A stretch of 64,000 nucleotides of DNA from Chaenocephalus aceratus (GCA_023974075.1 CM043787.1:37882137-37946136); one strand, 5' to 3'. Shown: positions 34,136 through 51,734, numbered from the stretch's first letter. Translations and numbers: made by a program. The notes: generated by a model from the letters alone, not told the origin.

Positions 34136-35026
34136 GGCCCCGGCCACACGAGGACGAAAACGGTTGTTTGCGTTACTGTTTAGTGTCATATAGACCGTTC
34201 AGCCACACGAGGACGACCGAATATGGCACTAAACGACTGCGGAAACGATAACGGGTCCCAAGGTGGATAGAACGGCATACGCAATGCTCTGGGGGCTCCA
34301 ACGGCTCCATGTGTACGCCCTATACGATCATTTTCTGATGATGAGTCAATAGCCCCGCCTCTCCCCACCTCTGCTGCTCACCCCCGCATCAAACTAAACT
34401 GCACACTGAATTCAGATTATTTATCTTTCTCTCGATATGGACCTAAACGCGAGTGAAGTCTAATCTGACAGGACGGAGACACCTCTCAAACTACCTAAAC
34501 TAGTTATAATATGTTTATTTTTACTGTCGGCCGGGTCACTCATTACTGGATCAGCTGCTGCATGAAACAGACACTGACGCTGTCCGAAGAGAGGGAGAAA
34601 AAGAGAGGCTCCGTGTATTTTATTATTATATTATATAGAGTCGTTACTCATTTGTTTTAAAGCACAATAAATAACAAAGAAGACCTTTGACCGGCACTTT
34701 TATAATTTTGTCGGAAGATTTCAACTTTAATACACGTTGACTGGCGAAAAACTCTGCCCGGTTCCCTCGGCCCCACCGCGGAGAATAAACAGAAGGGCAA
34801 CCATGACAACCATACTTCTTCGCTGCTTTTGTGGAGGAAGTTACAGCGCCACGTACAGGCTCCTGCATATGTACTGCAGCTTCTCCAGCGGTTGGAGCTA
34901 AACGGAGCGGTCTCATGTGGACAGACACTATCCGGTGAATATTGCGTGTGGACGGAAGCTTTTTTGCGATTGCGTTTGCGTTAATCCTATGGGTTTAGCC
35001 GTTTTCATCCTCGTGTGGCCGGGGCC
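34136..35026. mobile_element. MITE with GGCCCCGGCCACACGAGGACG ends
   Basis: An 891-bp element whose first 17 bases (GGCCCCGGCCACACGAG) exactly mirror its end, and the pairing extends to about 28 bp with two mismatches. CCACACGAGGACGA recurs at 34202 as a subterminal repeat. The left flank is TTA and the right flank TTC, compatible with a decayed 3-bp PIF/Harbinger-type target. No transposase. It ends 83 bp beyond the sushi5 donor. Its middle shares segments with the MITE at 23075-23849. Confidence 0.82.
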
Positions 35027-35109
35027 TTCATTTATTTTTCTAGAGAGTACAAAAGGATTCCGCCACTTTCTTTAGGAGGGCCGAAATGAGAGAAAAGAAA
35101 GACTCTCAC

Positions 35110-35299
35110 CATCACAACTGGGAAGAGAGTGACTCCACTGATGATTCAGCTGACACACAATTGGCTCCTGATCACTCAGTGGTGTATCCCAGATCACATG
35201 CAAACGACACACGGGAACCAATGGAAAAGATGCTGCCATGGCGACGACCATTGACTGGGATACCAGGATCAAGACAAGAGTCTGACTCCATTTTCACAC
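35110..35299 (-). CDS. csmd1: csmd1 exon: sushi5, with a one-base insertion and resulting stop
   Basis: The exon is 190 bp where 189 is required (phase 1 to 1). SVKMESDSCLDPGIPVNGRR through FACDLGYT is in one frame, and LSDQEPIVCQLNHQWSHSLP then SCD in the next. The slip lies at GG 35181-35182 (plus strand): removing one G restores GYTLSDQE, as in CSMD1. As written, TGA follows three codons after GYT. Cysteines and the tryptophan are otherwise in place. Acceptor attctcag, donor gtgaga. Confidence 0.95.
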
Positions 35300-35462
35300 C
35301 TGAGAATCACATCAAACAAGAACAAAGACCACAGAGTCAAGAGAGTGAGTGTATATGCGTGTGTGGTAATTACACCTTTTTAAGCTGGGTCACACTCAGA
35401 GAATCACCGGAAAAAACATTGCTGCTGTGTATGAGTGCCAGAAAGCAATTCCCTGAGCGTCA

Positions 35463-38347
<2,885 letters not shown>

Positions 38348-38420
38348 CTTCACAGCGAGGTACTGCCGCAGACCAAACAACATTTCCCTCCTGGATGATG
38401 CAAGTGACCTGATCAGACCC
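38348..38420 (-). CDS. csmd1: csmd1 exon: sushi4, C-terminal part
   Basis: This small 73-bp exon starts at a codon boundary and ends in phase 1. It encodes GSDQVTCIIQEGNVVWSAAV then PRCE, holding the third and fourth sushi cysteines and the conserved Trp. It completes the module begun at 39141-39262. Donor gtaaac, acceptor tttccag. An LTR-like element begins 95 bp upstream of this acceptor. Confidence 0.96.
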
Positions 38421-38515
38421 CTGGAAACAAGACATCAACATATGATAATAAGGTACATTATTTATTTTAAGATACGATACATATTATTTCACGTCATGTC
38501 ATGTCAGTCTATTTA

Positions 38516-39014
38516 TGTCACGTCTCGTTTTCCATTTCCTGTTTCATTTTCTACTTACCTCTTGTCTCTCATTCCAGGCCCTGTTACTTCCTCCCTTTGT
38601 GTGTTTTCCCGCCATCGTCAGCATCTGCCCCGCCCCTGATTGTTTCCACCTGTTCCCACTCACCTCGTGTTTAAATATTTCCGTCTCTCCCCTGTCCTGT
38701 GTCAGTTTGTCTTGTTTGTTTGCCACGAATGGTCATGCCAGCAAACAATGGATCGAAAATAGAGGATCGAGTCCAGTCAAGTCAGATTATTTTGCTATTT
38801 TTGTAGACTTAAATTAATCTTAAATTCCTTTTTTTGCTACGCTTTGTTATTTCCTCCTTGTGAGCGCTTTTTATTATTCTAGTACCTACTCTGTTACCTA
38901 CTCTGTTAAGAGGGATTTTTGTTCTTTGAAATTAAAAATACATTTTTGTTACATTCAAGACTTTGTCTCTGGGTCCTGTATTTGGGTTCTCCAGTCTATG
39001 TCGAGGTCGTGACA
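38516..39014. mobile_element. Probable solo LTR (TGTCACG...CGTGACA)
   Basis: About 499 bp bounded by the inverted heptamers TGTCACG and CGTGACA, with TG...CA ends. Inside are a GTTTAAATATTT box and, near the end, ATTAAAAATACA, resembling promoter and polyadenylation parts of fish Gypsy-type LTRs. I cannot see a clean target duplication, so the call rests on termini and composition. Confidence 0.5.
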
Positions 39015-39116
39015 CATAGTTAATGATTTTAAGTATTAACACACCTATTACCAATACCAATGTGCATTCTTACAATTCTAATACACTCTTATATAACGGT
39101 GAGTAATACTCTATTA

Positions 39117-40810
<1,694 letters not shown>

Positions 40811-42352
40811 TTACATTACATTACATTGCATTTAGCTGACGCTTTTATCCAAAGCGACTTACAATAAGTGCGTTCGACCAACAAAATACAAACTTGAAGA
40901 AAACAGAATCATATTAGTACATCAGGCTTCATAGAGCAAAAACATTTCAAGTGCTACTCAACTGGCTTTAGATAAGCCAGCCCTTTATTAGTATATAAGT
41001 GCTTTGTTAATAGTTCTATTGCTCGAAGTGGAGTCGAAAGAGATGAGTTTTCAGTCTGCGCCGGAAGGTGTGTAAGCTATCTGCTGTCCTGATGTCAATG
41101 GGGAGCTCATTCCACCATTTTGGAGCCAGGATAGCAAACCCACGTGTTTTTGCTGATGGGAACTTGGGTCCCCTTCGCAGCGATGGTGCAGCGAGCCGTT
41201 TGGTTGATGCAGAGCGGAGTGCACGTGCTGGGGTGTACGGTTTAACCATGTCCTGGATGTAGGAAGGGCCAGATCCATTCGCAGCATGGTACGCAAGTAC
41301 CATTGTCTTGAAGTGGATTCTAGCAGTTATCGGAAGCTAGTGAAGGCAGCGGAGGAGCGGCGTGGTGTGGGAGAATTTAGGAAGGTTGAAGACCAGGTGA
41401 GCAGCTGCATTCTGGATGAGCTGCAGAGGTCGGATGGCACATGTAGGTAGACCAGTCAGGAGGGAGTTGCAGTAGTCTAAGCGTGAGATGACGAGAGCCT
41501 GGACCAGAACCTGCGTCGCTTTCTGGGTCAGCTGGGGACGCATCCTCCTGATGTTGTAAAGCGTGTATCTACAGCAGCGGGTTGTAGCAGCGATGTTTGC
41601 AGTGAAGGACAGGTTGTTATCTAGGGTCACACCCAGATTCCTTGAAGTCTGAGTCGGGGAAACAACAGAGGTGCCAATGTTGATTGTTAGGTCAAGAGTG
41701 GGAAAATCTTTTCCCGGAAGGAAAAGCAGTTCAGTCTTGTCAAGGTTGAGCTTGAGGTGATGAGCAGACATCCACTGAGAGATGTCAGCTAGACAAGCAG
41801 AGATGCGTGCGACGACCTGGGTCTCTGAGCGGGGAAAGGACAGAATTAATTGGGTGTCGTCAGCGTAGCAGTGGTATGAAAAACCATGCGGGCTAATGAC
41901 TGATCCGAGCGAGTTTGTGTACAAGGAGAAGAGGAGGGGACCAAGAACAGAGCCCTGAGGGACCCCTGTAGTTAATTGACAAGGGTCGGACTCGGACCCT
42001 CTCCAAGTAACCCTGTAGGTGTGGTATTTGAGGTATGAGGTGAGGAGGGAAAGTGCAGAGCCTGAAACTCCAAGTTCTTGGAGAGTGCGAAGGAGGATCT
42101 GATGATTCACCGTGTCGAATGCAGCAGACAGGTCCAAAAGGATGATGACAGAGGAGAGGGAGGCTGCTTTAGCAGTGTGCAGTTCCTCTGTGACAGCAAG
42201 GAGGGCAGTTTCTGTGGAGTGACCTCCCTTGAAACCAGACTGGTGTGGATCCAGAAGGTTGTTCTGATGGAGATAGCAGGAGAGTTGTCTAAAGACAGCG
42301 CGTTCAAGTGTTTTAGACAGGAATGGGAGGAGAGAGACAGGCCTGTAGTTTA
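40811..42352 (-). mobile_element. L2-like LINE 2, 5'-truncated, relatively young
   Basis: The 3' end shows ACATT repeats followed by GCATTTAGCTGACGC and ATCCAAAGCGACTTAC, a widespread teleost L2-type tail. The body encodes RT from NYRPVSLLPFLSK onwards. A single reading frame covers about 1.3 kb with one in-frame stop. It is 5'-truncated inside the RT fingers region and in sense orientation with csmd1. Its sequence family differs from the 10-kb LINE. Confidence 0.9.
41016..42352 (-). pseudogene. RT fragment of L2-like LINE 2, one internal stop
   Basis: Continuous minus-strand frame: LSKTLERAVFRQLSCYLHQ, SGFKGGHSTETALLAV, LLDLSAAFDTVNHQI (first catalytic Asp), TTGVPQGSVLGPLLFSLYTN and CYADDTQLI (catalytic YADD). 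The thumb region follows up to RLDYCNSLLTGLP and PLLRCLH. TAG at 41337-41339 replaces the usual Trp of LHWLP; the frame then continues to a natural stop at 41016. The endonuclease domain is absent because of truncation. Confidence 0.92.
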
Positions 42353-42423
42353 TAACATTTATATTAGTGAGTTAAACATGATTCTGATGGAATATGTATG
42401 CTTCCAATATTGCATTTAACCTT

Positions 42424-42497
42424 TAATTTGTGTTAAGCACCTTGAATTGCCTTGTGTTGATAGGTGCTATATAAATAAACTTGCCTTGCCTTGCCTA
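42424..42497 (+). repeat. Short L2-type LINE 3' tail, plus orientation
   Basis: GCACCTTGAATTGCCTTGTG, then GTGCTATATAAATAAACTTG and GCCTTGCC repeats. This is the reverse-complement form of the tail at 10133-10200, so a heavily truncated copy of that LINE in the opposite orientation, next to the truncated end of LINE 2. Confidence 0.85.
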
Positions 42498-43306
42498 GGA
42501 GTAGCGTGCAAAAAAGTGTTAGAGGTCGGATCTTTTTTTAATACTCTGCTGTGCCGAAGACCCGAAAAAAAAAGTATTCTTTCATTTGTCAAATGTCACC
42601 TCTCAAGGAAGAGTCAGAGACAAGGTCATTTGGGAGGCAGTGTGTGAAATGGTGCAAAACCGCAAGCTAATCACAGAGAATGAATCAGAATAAACCATGC
42701 AGAAGTATTCCAGCTTAGTGCAGATAAATACACAGGCTGCAGTAGTCAGGTTCAAAGCTGACAATGGGACAGGTTTAACTAGCATGAGTAAGACTTAAAA
42801 ACAGATGATCAGTCAAGCAGTAACACTGCAGGAGTGAGAAGGAAAGTGCTTAGAGACCATCTCCCCTTATTCAGAACATATTGTATATTGCTGCTGCATT
42901 GGGTTAAAGACAACTAACATTCCTGTGTATATCTCTTTTTCTATTATTATTCAAAATGATGTGGCAAACTGCTGTATCCATCAAGAAACTTGTTTTTGCC
43001 CCTTTTCCGAGGAGCTGACCTCAGAAATCTGTTGCTCATCTGCTGTCCTTTTATGATTGTTGAAGAATGTTGCACTATCAAACCTCCATTGTAGTGGCTC
43101 TAAAAACATCTCAAATGGGATGTGATGCTGATATTTGTCAGGATCACTGTACACAGAGAGAGTCCAACAATACACACTAGAAATAGTATACAAATTAAGG
43201 CCACATCACACATAATAGTTTTTGAACCATTTCAATGTGTGTTTAGTTTGATTGGGTTGCATGCAATACAGTGACAAACAGAGATACAAAGATAGGTTGC
43301 ACATAC
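42498..43306. other. csmd1 intron 3' of the CUB4-C exon
   Basis: About 0.8 kb. Nothing recognised. Confidence 0.65.
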
Positions 43307-43447
43307 TGGTGTAGCTGATATTGAAGCCTTTTCCAGTATTGGAATGATCTGATTGAAATTCCAGTCTCATAATATGTCCATTCGAGGCGATCTGTGATGG
43401 AACATCTTTCCCCGAGAACGTCCCGAACGTTGTTGGCTCAGACAGGC
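43307..43447 (-). CDS. csmd1: csmd1 exon: CUB4, C-terminal part
   Basis: This 141-bp symmetric exon (phase 1 to 1) encodes LSEPTTFGTFSGKDVPSQIA, then MRLEFQSDHSNTGKGFNISY and T. The FQSDHS..GKGF stretch is the last CUB strand region and matches CSMD1 closely. Donor gtatgt, acceptor tatttcag. Intact. Confidence 0.96.
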
Positions 43448-44189
43448 CTGAAATAGAACAGAGTTCAAACACACGTTTTAATGGTGCCCATCTTATTCCA
43501 GCTCAATAACATTAGGCCAAGTACATATTTGGAAAGTGAAGGACTTCTGTGAAAGACTAATACAAAACACCCTATGAGACTCAAGAGATGTAGCAAGTGT
43601 TATTATGCAAGGAAAAGACCATAGAATCCCAGACTCCTGAAAAAGTTAGCAAATCCTAAAATGTTGTTTTGAATTCATTTGAAGACAAATGCAACCAACA
43701 TACATGGTCTACTTTATTAAGTATGCCACCTCTCTAGGAATCAGCGAAGAGAAAATCACCGGAGAAAATGGTTTTTGAAAGCACAATGGCTAGCACTATT
43801 AGCCCATCACCCGCCTGTCAGTCGGCTTAAATAATTTAATGGAGTGAAAAGAACCAATTAAATTCACTTCATTCAGTTCTGTAATACCGTCAATACCAAA
43901 TGGAGAAAAAATCCATCATAGGACCTGAATTTAAAATCTAATTTAAGAAATGTAAACAAGTATTAACAGCAAACTGTGCCAAATTATTGATTTGTTGTAT
44001 TAAAACGTTGCAGCTGTTTCCTGGAGGAGAACATTTTGACTACTTCATCAGCCTTTTCGGAGTTTTAACATCAGCAGTGAGCTACATTGTCTTTGTTGTT
44101 ACAAACTATGTGTCGGACATTTTGGTGTTTTTCAATCAGGCCAAGGATTACTTTCTTTTCTACAGGTTTAGTATTTTGCTGAGACCATT
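43448..44189. other. csmd1 intron, nothing recognised
   Basis: About 0.7 kb of AT-rich intron between the CUB4-C acceptor and a Tc1 remnant. Confidence 0.65.
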
Positions 44190-44900
44190 GAAATGATGAT
44201 ACAAAGTACAATTAATGTACAGGATACATCCTGTCTATACAAAGCTCTAACTTTCCAACTTAATGGACAAAATAGGAAGTGATCTGAGAAATGTAGCCCC
44301 CTGTTTTCACCATTAACACCTCCCACATGTCTCTGCAGTGACTCAGCAAGAGACCTGTTGGGTTCTGGTGTTAGAGCAAACCAGAAAGGCATCAGTGCCT
44401 TGAAAAAAAACTCAAAGGTTGGTATGTAGATGCTCTTTTCTACAGATGCCGCTACATTTGAGTGAATACCAGAGAGACTGACATCAGGGGATTGTGGTGT
44501 GTAGGTCATTAAAGTTATTTCGCCTGAATGTGCCTTGAATCTCACATTTCTGGACAACTCTATCACCATGCCAGGGAGCATTATCCTGTTCCAAGTACCC
44601 ATCATCCCCTTTGGGGTACATGATTGCAATGAATGGCTGAACCTGGCTGCTATGTTAGGGTATGCTGTGGCATTAAGGCACCGCTCTATAGCCATTAAAG
44701 GCCCCACTGTATACCAATTGAATGGCCTCCGCAACCATTACACCTCCCGCACTGGCCTGCACGGCTGTAACCATGCATCACCTCATTTCAGTCTGAGACA
44801 TTTGTGTCACAGCATAGGACCATTTACTACAACAAATGGCTACATGAATTGTTTTGGCAGAATACACTCTGCTCTTGAGGGTGCTCTCAAATGATCCAAC
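44190..44900 (-). mobile_element. Tc1-like transposon remnant
   Basis: On the minus strand, VGPLMAIERCLNATAYPNIA is followed, after frame changes, by a DGYLEQDNAPWHGD stretch. That is the transposase segment around the second catalytic Asp (QDNAP.H) in a Tc1 family different from 22254-24602. The C-terminal end and both terminal repeats cannot be made out. Limits are approximate. A 188-residue open frame here is mostly a shifted reading of this remnant. Confidence 0.7.
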
Positions 44901-46643
44901 CAGCAGCGACAGATTCAGTGGGGAGCATAATAAAACCCTAAAGGGCTACACAGAACAACCCAGCAGGCTCATAGCAGTGAGATATGGTATGGACATAATG
45001 CAAAAGGAAATAAATGCTAGCTCCAAATATGGTGATAAGACAGTTGAACAGGAGGAGGCTGAGGTGGTTGATGGAGAAATCAATCGCCTGCAGCCAGCAG
45101 CAGTAGTTTGTAGCAGGTACAAATAAACAGATTACCCACCATCAGCAGCAGCGCCATGATAATCATCAGTAAGTAAAGGATATTGTGAAGTTCTAAAGAC
45201 CACCGTATTGTCTTGATTGAAAGAAACTGGAATTATATTTTTCCAGTGTGATCGGTGATTATAAATGTCATCTGATGCTGATGAGCTATCAGAATGCACA
45301 ACTTCAGCTCCCGGACAGAACTAACACAATGCTTGTTGCTGATGGCCCACCAGGAGTCTAGCAGATTGGTGCTGGGAGAAGCAGCACGGGTGATTATTCA
45401 TTATAGGCTTTGCCACACAACATTTCCATTGTTATTCCACTCAGGACCTTCTACTGAAAGGCAAATGGTTTGATGCGGTGTCTTGTATCTTGTGTTTTTT
45501 TCATTGATTTCCTTTGAGAATGCCATTGCTACAATTTCAGGCACCTCTGTGGTCTAAGTGATGCTCACATTAACCCTCTGGCATCTGCAATTATGTTTGT
45601 AATTCATTTAACAATATTAAACTCTAGTGTTGGTAATCCATTCCCATTTAGAGCAAATGCGTGTCGTGTATACATTTGCAGTTGCAATACCAATGTAAGA
45701 CTTACCTCCTCCTGTCATTGAGTGTATTCCTGTGAGAGTCTATTTAGGAAACCTCAAACAGATTTTACTGTATGATTGTATATTAAATATCTTAGGGGCA
45801 AGTACAATATCAGAATAATGTACACAGCTTAAAATATGCCTTGCATATTGGTATGCTTAATGGCTGAAGTGCATGGTATAGACTAGAGTATAGACACTGT
45901 TTCATATCTTTTCATTTAAATCAATCAAAGTATTTAAACATAACAATCTGCACAATCCATCACAGTGTGTTTTAGATTACATTGTTAAGTACATATCCTC
46001 CAGTCAAAATAATGTTATAAATCCACCTACAAAGTGAGATGAAATGTGGTGTGAGTAAGCGACCCAGACCATTTTTGCACAGGCCAGCAGAAAGCTTACA
46101 TTTCTTCCTCCTTGACTTTTGGATTCCTTTCACTTTAGAGTCTATTCGGCTACACAGCTGAATGAGTTGCACAGTGCCAGTCTCTTTGTTCTTCAGCACC
46201 TCAAAAGCTCTTTCACTCCATCAACTGTTGCATTGATAGGCAAGAGACCAGAAGTGGGAAGAGAAGCAATGAGACAATAGCTGAAAGAGTGACAAGGTCC
46301 TACATTATCTTATCTAAGAGAGGAGATTCACAGAAAAGCCTTTTGTAAAAGTCTATCACCATCTTCTATTATATTAGATGGCGACCCATTTATAAAGTGT
46401 TTAAAAGCATGCTTTAAGATTCGAGGCAGGGTTTAATGCTACTGTTCTGCAGCTCAGAAGATTAATGGCTTGATTATTACTTTGCTCCGTTCACTTGTGC
46501 TCGCCATTTGTTTTTATTTCAATGATCTATTATCCAGGGATTACATAAGAAGTCATATGCTTCAAGGTCATATCAACTCATTAGTGAATGGAACAGCCCT
46601 TGGGTCTCTCCCATGCAGGCCCAGGGACACTTTTATCTTATGG
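44901..46643. other. csmd1 intron, nothing recognised
   Basis: About 1.7 kb of AT-rich sequence with no recognised repeat ends, exons or RNA genes. Confidence 0.6.
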
Positions 46644-47287
46644 CAGGGGTGTCAAACTCAAGGCCCGTGGGCCAAATCCGGCCCGCAACTTCATTTTATG
46701 TGGCCCGCAAGAGCTTGCAAAGAATATATACGTTTATTATACAGTTACATGCCGCTTTACAGAAGCATGTTGCATGTCCCACAATGCATCTCGTTTTGTG
46801 ACATGCACACTGAAGAGACTTGCAATTATTTGCCCTAGACTTCTGCTTTCAGACGTAGTTAATTATGAAGTTATTACCCTATCCGGTAATAATCCAATGC
46901 AGAGGCAATAATGTAATATCATATAATACATTATATTATATGTATATGTATATCTCAATCACAATCTTTATTTATTTATATAGCACATTTAAAACAACCT
47001 CAAGTGCTCTACAGCGAACAAATACAATATAGAATAACAAAAAAGGAGTAAAATAATAAAACAATAATTAAAAACAAGATAAAAAGCACAATGACTAGAA
47101 AGATAAAAAACACATACAAATGTCAACATGTTATGTTCAACTAGTAGGCCTATTAAAAGCCAGTGCAAAGAGGTGAGTTTTTAGCTGAGATTAAAAAAGT
47201 TCAAGACTATAGTCTTAAAGTTACAACCCTTTGAGTGCAACCATAATGCTAATGTGGCCCGCGGTGACATTGAGTTTGACACCCCTG
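46644..47287. mobile_element. hAT/Charlie-type MITE with nested LINE tail
   Basis: A 644-bp element with termini CAGGGGTGTCAAACTCAAGG and CATTGAGTTTGACACCCCTG, flanked by the exact 8-bp duplication TCTTATGG (46636-46643, 47288-47295). Subterminal GGCCCGTGGGCCAAAT / TGGCCCGCGG blocks are typical of this group. No transposase. The middle is occupied by a LINE tail (46950-47215). Confidence 0.94.
46950..47215 (-). repeat. L2-type LINE 3' tail nested in the MITE
   Basis: TCTTTATTTATTTATATAGC, then CAAGTGCTCTACAG, an A-rich stretch, and GCAAAGAGGTGAGTTTTTAG. This has the organisation of the 3' end of minus-strand L2-type LINEs (compare 10133 onward). No reverse transcriptase residues are left. 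Confidence 0.7.
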
Positions 47288-47655
47288 TCTTATGGCATTA
47301 GAATGCAAATGATGTTTCCCCTTGCACTAAAGCATCTTTTTTATGTATGCATGTATTAAAGGCATAGCAGCAGACTGTTGGTCACCACATTGGTTTCATA
47401 CCAGCACAGTTGTTAATAATAAGGATAATAATGTACAAAAGGAGATCTCAAAACATTTATGAATAGTCAATACATATTATTTTATGAATTAGCAACCACC
47501 CAAAAAGTGATCTGGTTATTTAAATGGCTGTCATTGCCTTTTTCAAATATATTCTCAAATCAACTTTATAATAAATAACTACAAATTAACTTTCCATGTC
47601 AATGCCGAGTTTCATTATTTTTAAACTAATATTCTTATCTGTCAGCAGCTAAACT

Positions 47656-48713
47656 CAGGGTATATGCAGGAATCCTGAAGTCAAATGTAATACCTTTTAA
47701 GACCTTTTTTAAGACCCTTTCCATACATTTTAAGACCTCATCGCAACTTCGAGTTCTAACCGGTTACATTGGTGACACACTTTACCTCACATTTACTATA
47801 TTGATTGTAAGATAGCACAACGAAACAGAGTGCAGACAGACTACTGAAGCCTCCTCTCCACATGAACTTCAACCTCTCTGTGAAGGTCAGGTTTAATGCA
47901 GCATGCTGCTTTGTTGCTTCTGTGTTCTTTCATTCCAGTAAAACTCCTCAGAAACCATTAGAAACCAGTATTTGACCAATAAACAAAACAATTGACAAAA
48001 CTTTGAACTATGAAATATATTAAACTTTGGTGAGCTTCAGCGGGGTAATGCCATATAGGAGCTCCCTCACAAATACCCAGGGGTTAAATTGGGCTGGGGC
48101 TGTCCGGGGCTAAACCCGGCATATAGGACGATGCTCTGACGTCATCACCCTCACACATTTGTCATATGTTTACAAAAAACGATATATGTTAAGACTTTTC
48201 TCGTTCTTAATATAGACTATATTTAGGGTCGATATATGTATTGACTTTACTTTAAAATAGCAGATCTCTGTGACCGGATATAGTTTGGCTTAGTGAACAT
48301 GTGTTCCTTGGAGGAGCAGCATCGCCCGGACTCCGCTGCTCCTTTGCGGCTCCTCCGTGCAGAGAGTCTGCACTGCAGCGGTGTGTGTCAGCGACGTGCA
48401 GTGAGGGGAGGCACGGATTGGCCATCGGGAGAGTCAGGACTTAAACGTCGCAGCTTTCTGGCTAGCACTTAGCATGTGGGAGCAAGGCAACAAAAAAAGA
48501 AGCAGCATTTTACGGCGCGCTATGCATGGGGCCGCCTTGAGGGGGTTTCCCGACATGTTGTTTCAGTCAATTAAAGGGTGTGTTTCATGTTGTCGTTGCT
48601 GTGGACCTTCTTAATACCTTTGAAAATGCCGTTTAATACTTTTTAATAGCTTTAATTTTCGCTAAATTGATTTATCAACTTTTAATACTTTTTAAGACCC
48701 CGCGGACACCCTG
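47656..48713. mobile_element. MITE with CAGGGT...ACCCTG ends, about 1.06 kb
   Basis: Ends CAGGGTATATGCAGG and CCGCGGACACCCTG are imperfect inverted repeats. Each is followed inward by AATACC/TTTTAAGACC-type motifs (left) and TTTTAATACTTTTTAAGACC (right). The flanks share AAACT on both sides (47651-47655, 48714-48718). This could be a 5-bp duplication or chance, so the superfamily is left open; hAT would need 8 bp. No coding capacity. Confidence 0.72.
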
Positions 48714-49700
<987 letters not shown>

Positions 49701-49785
49701 TTAGGTTGAGAGGTAAGAATGAAAGCAAAAAGGCTAGATGGATATAGGCACAAAGTAAGAAAGAATAAAGGATCATTTAAACTTA

Positions 49786-50088
<303 letters not shown>

Positions 50089-51116
50089 TCAGATAAGCGG
50101 GTTGTTTGGGATGTTGGGCTAAATGGAAATAAGATGCATACATTGATTTAATGATGGCTAAGAGTCAAATCCTGAATATTTTTGTATGGGGTGTTAACAA
50201 TATTGTAGCTATGTTCATCCTGACATAAAATGGTGATTCAATGTTACATCGATGTCAGTATATTATGATATTCTTACCACCTTCTTTAGCTTTGTGTTTA
50301 GGGTAAAGATGAATCAGTCGACAGCCTGTTAACAGACCCTTCTATTAATGTCTGAACTCAAAGGCCATATTTAAAAATCACACAATAGCTACTTTCTTAA
50401 AGACAGCTGGCAGCAGTCCTAATTGTTAACAGGTTGACGAATGCTAAGTAGCTAAAGGTCTTAAAATAAGGACTGTCAGCAGAAAGAATGGTGAACATGC
50501 CAAGGGTCTCCTTTTTTACATTGCTGTGTTGCTATGTGAAATGTAATACAACCTATGAGAAATGAATGTTATTACCCATCTCACAGCTAATTGTCAACAG
50601 TGTAATTATAGTGGAGTTGAGCTTTAATTGTGAAGGGCAAAACAAAGAGTTGAGGCACACAAATAGATGCAAACACACGCAATGATCCATGGTACGCTTG
50701 TTAAGAAACCAGCAGGATGTAAAGATTGCAGAGAGCAACACTGGTGTTTGTGGCATCGTATAGAATACGACTGCCTCCCATACACAGAGGTTTATCTTTC
50801 TTCCTTTTCAAATTGGTTCTGTCCTTTCCCACTGAGCTCAATTCTTATCGCTCCCGCTCCTTCGAATCTGATTCAATACTCTCTGCTTTATTGGCATGAG
50901 TGTCACATTAGCAGTACTGCCAAACTGGCCTGCAATCATATTCTCATTTTGTCACTCTTTTATCCTTACGTCCCTTAATAGCAGTGTGGTTTTATTCACT
51001 GCTCTCCCCTTTCTCCTCTCCTTTAAAACTTGACATTCTACCAGACGTCTGTCATCTTGTAACACATGCTCCACCATGCTTCTGAATTCGCTTTGGGCAA
51101 ATACATTTCAAGGTGA

Positions 51117-51118
<2 letters not shown>

Positions 51119-51151
<33 letters not shown>
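51119..51151. repeat. GT microsatellite
   Basis: About 16 GT units. Confidence 0.95.
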
Positions 51152-51152
<1 letters not shown>

Positions 51153-51269
51153 CTACACTTGTTCTACTATCTGTTGGGATGTAAGTACACCCGCAAGAAT
51201 AGAAAACTCAAAGAGGTGGCAGGTGTGTGTTTCCATTTGTGTGAGTGTGTGAGTGTGAGTGTGGAGTGT

Positions 51270-51270
<1 letters not shown>

Positions 51271-51358
<88 letters not shown>
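51271..51358. repeat. GT microsatellite
   Basis: About 43 GT units, preceded by degenerate GTGTGAGT units from 51239. It generates the Cys/Val and His/Thr open frames seen here. Confidence 0.97.
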
Positions 51359-51734
51359 CCAAGAGCTCTTTGTCACACAATTGACGAGTGTCAGGATATA
51401 TATCACATGCTTACCCCTGGTAAGCCTGTCCTTATGTTAGTACCCACTTCTTGAGCTCACTATTTTGCCTTTTTTTTGTTTGATCCTTCTTTTTGTAATA
51501 TTCTGTCATTTTCAATTCCTTCAAAGTTTAAGAGTTTTACTGATATGCAGAAGACAGATTTATAACTCAATACAACATTGTATACTTCTGTTATTTTCCT
51601 TTCTAAATGTCATATATTTTACAAAGTTATTTATTTGAGAATTCATTATTGATAAAGTAAAATAAACATAAAAACACAGAGGGTAAAATGTATGAAATAA
51701 CAACAAAAAACAAGGGATTTAGATTTAGATCTAT

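Noticed and set aside
44168..44734. 188-residue minus-strand open frame as a possible new gene
   Set aside because: It starts with Tc1 transposase sequence (PLMAIERCLNATAY) and continues through a shifted reading of QDNAP-type sequence. It is a transposon remnant.
46470..46911. Overlapping plus-strand frames of 107-122 residues
   Set aside because: They run into the hAT MITE terminus and its CCCGTGGGCC block. Not host coding.
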